Assembly: GCA_030248225.1 (NCBI GenBank)
Contig: JASANE010019229.1
Coordinates: 31,095-95,094 of the forward strand
Source: Trileptium ribeirensis
Taxonomy: Eukaryota; Nematoda; Enoplea; Enoplida; Thoracostomopsidae
Direction: 5' to 3'
DNA: 64,000 bases
The translations under genes were made by a program, and so were the position numbers. Position 1 is the stretch's first letter; each line of letters opens with the position of its first letter. The notes under the pieces were generated by a model that was given only the letters and a program-made list of their open reading frames with translations, was not told the DNA's origin and ran no database searches. Below, in pieces: positions 59,345-64,000 of the stretch.

Positions 59345-60990
59345 CGTAGAAGCCCTCAGTAGAAACTCCGCTTGTTTTGCTCGCTCTGTTTCAATAACTG
59401 GTTTTGCTCGCTCTGTTTCAATAACTGGTTTTACCACCACGTCGGTTTTGCATTTAGGACCTTGAGACAGGAGCATTATGTCAAAAATGTTAAAAAGAAT
59501 TACTTTTTGAAAGCTATGACTATAGCTCGAGCTTTGGACTTATACACGCTTCTGCAGCCCTATTATTACAGTTTTGAGAACATGGTTTCAATCATGTATA
59601 TTAATTTGTTGACGGATTTTAGTGAAAGGCACGAGAAGTGTCAAATAACTTTAAGGTATTACTGTTAAACGTGAAGATAAATTTATCAGCTCTGGGGTAA
59701 ACGATATGTGTATTATGAGAAACGATTCGGTGAAGCTTTTAACTAAATTTGTCACAAAACTGGAACACTGAGCCTACTGGAAAAATATTAAAAAAGACAA
59801 GGCTTTTTATGATATCACAAATTCAAGATTTCACCTTTTATCTGCGATTTCTTATGATACCGAAAATTCTGAATCTAAACAGATTTCAATTTTTAATGAT
59901 TCAACAGATTCCAGTTACGAACGGAAGCTCTTACAGTCAAGTGTATGATCACGTACACACAGAGCCTAAGTAGCATTGTATTAAAAGTCACTTCAATTAA
60001 ATTAGTTAATCCATTTCACACATACAGTTTTTGTGACTTTTCTCAATAAGTAAACGAGGTATCCGCAAACTAATAGGCCTATTCGATGTAGCTTTACCAG
60101 GGCTTTCCAATGATATATAACAAGTTTTTCAACTACTTCCCAATCTGGAGTCTATAAGCTTATAGTTGGCGCCAAATTTCATATTTCGTGAAAAGTCGTG
60201 GGAAATGCACCTAAAGGTATGCTTATTGTTGGTTTTAGTGCCGGATATGGGGTATTCTGGGCCAACAAGCTGATTGCGAGTGTCAAAAATATTGTGTGGC
60301 AAATAATTTTCACTCTTCTGCTTCATACTTGGTATGAAAAATGAGATTTTTCTCAAGTGTCGGTTTGAATTCTTTAATGCTCTTTTCACGTCAATTTAGG
60401 GTTTTATTGAATTATTAAATTGTTAGTTGTTTGTTTTTGTACTCGTTGTATGATGTTTTGTCTACTGCATACGTTGGCTATCAAAAGAGGCGGGCGTAAC
60501 TATGACTCATCACTCACGGTTTATATAATGCTGCACCTGCGTACTGTGTGTAGGCTTTGTTTGTGTGTGCTTTCTACAACAGACTTCGGGGGATTGTTCT
60601 CACCACTCGAATTCTGGTTCGCAAGCGAGCTTCACTAGATGTATCACTATCATCGCATGTCGCAATGACGGTATTAATACCTTTATGATTATCAAAACTT
60701 TATATTTGGCAATATGTGAAAGCGAATCACTGTTAGCATTTTATATACTTTTGTCAAACAATGTCAAAATCGTATTCTTGTAAAGACAATGAACATCGTG
60801 GAACTAGAGGTGATTTTTGTTTCGTGCTCATTAACCACCTTAAAATGGTGTATGATCAGTCTTAAGTGTAAAATGACGTCCGTATAAATATGGTCGGACT
60901 TATTAGCTTCTTTTTCTATTGTGAAATATTTACTTTCTGTTGATGTTTAACTGCCGATTGGTATACGAAACAGCATATTCACAGTTAATT
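59345..60990. other. Intergenic sequence, nothing recognised
   Basis: A 28-bp direct duplication (ttttgctcgctctgtttcaa, at 59374 and 59402) is present. The frames 60129-60389 (-) and 60420-60783 (+) have no domain. Confidence 0.3.
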
Positions 60991-60999
60991 CCACTACTT

Positions 61000-63890
61000 G
61001 GCCTAGAACTGCTCCTATACCATAATTCCTAGAGTCGGTTTTGAAAATATATTTTTTTCAAAATCTGGAAATCGAAGAACTGGAGCGACTATTAACAGAC
61101 GTTTTAGTTTGTTAAAAGCATTTTCACACTTATTTGTACAAATACAAGGAACATATTTTCGCGTTAAATGATTTAAAGAACAGTTTAGCAAAATTTTAAT
61201 TAACTGTCTGTATAAGAAGCAAGCCCTAGAAACATTTAATTTTAGTAAGATTCGTTGGTGTAGGAAAATTTTTAACTTTGGCAATTTTTGACGCGTCAGG
61301 TTTGATGCCATCTGCAGCAATTTACGTGACCAAGATATGCCAGTTCTATTCTTAAGACAGAATACTTATTGCCGATAATTTTTTAATTAGATTTGTGAAT
61401 TCTACTAAGTAATTTGAAATTTTCCCGATGTTTCTCAATTGCCAAATATTATAATGTCCTAAATATAAACTAGGCACTTTTCATACGTTGATCCTTGCAA
61501 ATTTATTTCTATTAAGCGCTGGAACGTAGCTGGCGCGTTAGCAAAGCTCAAATGGCATTACTTTAAATTGATCCAAGCCTACATGTGGCACAAATGCTGT
61601 TTTCTCTTCATATTTTGCATCAAGAGGTACTTTCCAACGAATTGGTATCATTTTAGTGATTCTATTCAGTTTTCTAAAATTAATGCAAAACTGTACTGAC
61701 CTATCCTTATTCCGAACTAACACAAAAGGTGAAGACAAAGGACTACTCGATGGCTTAGTTACATTTTTCATCATATCTACTGAACTAACATCGTGTTTTC
61801 TGAAACAACTCGTTACTCGTTTCTCAGCTGAAGAAAGTCTAAGAAGTTGCTCGTTGTTTAATTGGAACTGTTTTGGCAAATATATCTGAATACTGAGTAA
61901 GAAGTAGTTTACGCTGATCCTTTTGATCGTCTGAAATATTACCTTATTCAAGGCTGGTGCCTGCTGGTAATTAAGTATTTTACTCAGCAGCCATAGTTTG
62001 CTTTAGCTGGTTAATGTTGGCTATGCAATTTTGTTCAGTTGTCAAAACCGAACATAGTGCAAACCTTCTGAGGACCGTATTGCAGCTTAGTTAACTGATG
62101 AACTGATTTATGTTTAAAATTTTCACTGCAATTTTCCCCAAAACCGCAACAGAAACGGAAGATGAGGGAAACAAAAATGTACTATTATCTCAAATTTTGA
62201 ATCAATTTGCTGCGGGTCAAATATTTCAGGTTCTATAGTTTTTGCACTGTTATTTGGCTTAGCGCAACCTAATTTTTGTGAGTTATGAGAAAAACACGAG
62301 TTTTCCACAAGCAGCTTAACCGTATTAATTTCTTGGTGTTGCGATTTTTTAAGCTTAAAAAATTGTATTTTTGTAATTTCCATTTAATCAAACGGTTTTC
62401 AAAATCCACCATAAAATTTATATCTTTATGCCTATTAAACAATGACGATGACAATTTTATTCACAACTGAAAAGTATGTTATCACTTGACTTTTTCCAAT
62501 ACTTAAATCTGTTCCAATAAAATTCAAATTTTTTCTAGCTACCGACACATACCTGGGATAAGTAAGCAATATTTTAAGATGACCATTACATAACTGCTTT
62601 TATTTCATCAAAAAAGTTTTTACTTATTACATTTCTCCGAGCCTGAGTGACAGAGGATATTCACAGCAATATTTGCCACCCTACCGTTGAAAAACGGTAA
62701 ATTTTATGACTAAGTGACGTATGATTAAATCTAGAAGTAGTCACTGTCATTTTATAATTTGGGTTGTAGAATGTTTTATTTTTATAATTATATTGTTAGG
62801 GTACATTTTTGTCAAGCAACTTTTGGGATACCATATGCGACATATGAGAATTCCATTTAATTTTGCTGAAATAAAACCTTTGTGCCTAAACGCGAATTTT
62901 TTTCACCCAGTGGGCGTGATTTTAAAGTGGGTCAATTTCAATTACAACTGTAAATTTGAAATGCACAGATTAGTGTAATAATTATTTCTATCATAAGTGG
63001 AACAGCGGCGTGTGTTTTCCCATTAAATGTTTGGTTAGAATGGAAACGTTAATTAAAGCATCAAACCAAATTTGTATCCATAGTGGTTGATTTGAACGAG
63101 TGTTTAGCGATATTTCACGTTTCGAATTTCTTTCTTCATGCTGAATTTGTGTATCCCAATGAACAGCACCAATTTTTCGACGCGTCTGCACATTTATATC
63201 CAATTTATGCTGAAAATCTTTTAGTTTGTCAAGAACGTATTTATTATCGTTAGCAGGAATTTGAGTTTTAAATGTGGGTAGAAATGGTATTTGTAAGTTG
63301 CTGGGTTGCGTGTTTGAAGACAATTATAACTGAGGAAATAAACTCAATTGCCTTTGAGCTATTTCCTGATGCTTGGCTGTTTCAAAATCCAAATCCTCCA
63401 GTCATTTTTGTAATAAAATTTGCTGTACATGAGGCAAAGTACGATAAACAAACGGTTTTTTATGATGTGTCTTTAATCTGAGTTGCTGACGCATAGTGAT
63501 AGGTATTTTGTACAAGGTTATTGATAGAGTCGGCAAAACTATCACCAGTTTCATGTGGTTGCTGATAATACGAATTTAATTTCGACCAATAAAGTCTTGT
63601 TCCACCAATCGGAGTAAATTACTCAATAAGTTTACTTTTAACTATATTTCAAAACTAAGGTTAGGGTCAAGTATGCCATAAAAAACTGCCATGGAGGACA
63701 GAAAAGATGGTAAAATTTGTTTAACGACGTTCATCGTTCCAGCTGCTGACAACTGTAGCCTTTTGAAAATCACGAAACGAATCCTTGATATTTTTATTTG
63801 GGTTCTCACCCGAGTCATACAATCTGTTGGCGTTACAATTTGAGAGCTTTTAGTCATGTCTATACATTTAACAAATGTCAATATTATCGA
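61000..63890 (-). pseudogene. Decayed Ty3/gypsy-type LTR retrotransposon, gag and pol
   Basis: Read from right to left. Near 63640-63890 and 63300-63600 is a gag-like part (Y-W-S-K-L-N-S-Y-Y-Q-Q-P-H-E-T, then S-F-A-D-S-I-N-N-L-V-Q). The stretch 62120-62460 may be a degraded protease region. From 61951 down to 61015 is reverse transcriptase: S-S-P-F-V-L-V-R-N-K-D, then N-F-R-K-L-N, F-K-V-M-P-F, N-A-P-A-T-F-Q-R-L, the catalytic box as Y-I-stop-D, and A-Y-L-G-H-V. A final F-P-D-F stretch (61060) belongs to the connection region. Many stops and frame changes make it inactive. No LTR or integrase was identified. Confidence 0.75.
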
Positions 63891-64000
63891 TAAGCCAGCA
63901 CCAAATGTAGAGATGAATAATTGTATATTATAGGCAAAGTTCAGTTACTATTTATGATATGTTTTTGTGTTTTCAATATAATTTTAATCATACAGGTTAG

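Overview
The window is animal nuclear DNA, most likely from an arthropod or another invertebrate. It is AT-rich, has split genes with GT-AG introns of up to about 9 kb, and is filled with decayed transposable elements. There is no operon structure, and I found no rRNA, tRNA or CRISPR signal.

The one host gene I can recognise runs on the + strand from about 2.6 kb (first exon tentative) or 21.7 kb (certain) to a TGA at 50,540-50,542. It encodes an orthologue of SLC38A9, the lysosomal amino-acid transporter-like sensor that works with Ragulator and the Rag GTPases upstream of mTORC1. Eleven phase-compatible exons from 21,718 to 50,542 give 445 codons plus stop, covering the segment just before TM1 through to the C-terminus. 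The Rag-binding N-terminal segment is only partly located.

The introns of this gene hold most of the mobile DNA. The best-preserved element is a 4,475-bp DNA transposon (26,765-31,239) with perfect 27-bp terminal inverted repeats. It lies antisense in the intron between the exons at 26.5 and 35.4 kb. It carries two minus-strand genes: a transposase of roughly 645 codons (D-x-C-x-GQN and GHT-x-x-E-x-D-x-x-H motifs, Sola-like by recollection) broken by two frameshifts and one stop, and a PWWP-domain protein with a tail of 18-residue glutamine-rich repeats, broken by one stop. A perfect 71-bp palindrome abuts its right end. Other insertions are three copies of a non-autonomous hAT element (two with 8-bp target duplications), a decayed mariner-type transposase, a LINE reverse-transcriptase fragment, several small TA-flanked inverted-repeat elements (MITEs), and several satellite-like arrays.

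Outside the gene, 1-1.2 kb holds a decayed LTR retrotransposon gag and protease (+ strand). The 61-63.9 kb segment holds a decayed Ty3/gypsy-type gag-pol (- strand). The 51-60 kb stretch has no recognisable host gene. It contains a 248-bp repeat array, a foldback element and two MITEs. Much of 9.3-18.2 kb is relatively GC-rich non-coding sequence with tandem repeats that I could not assign.
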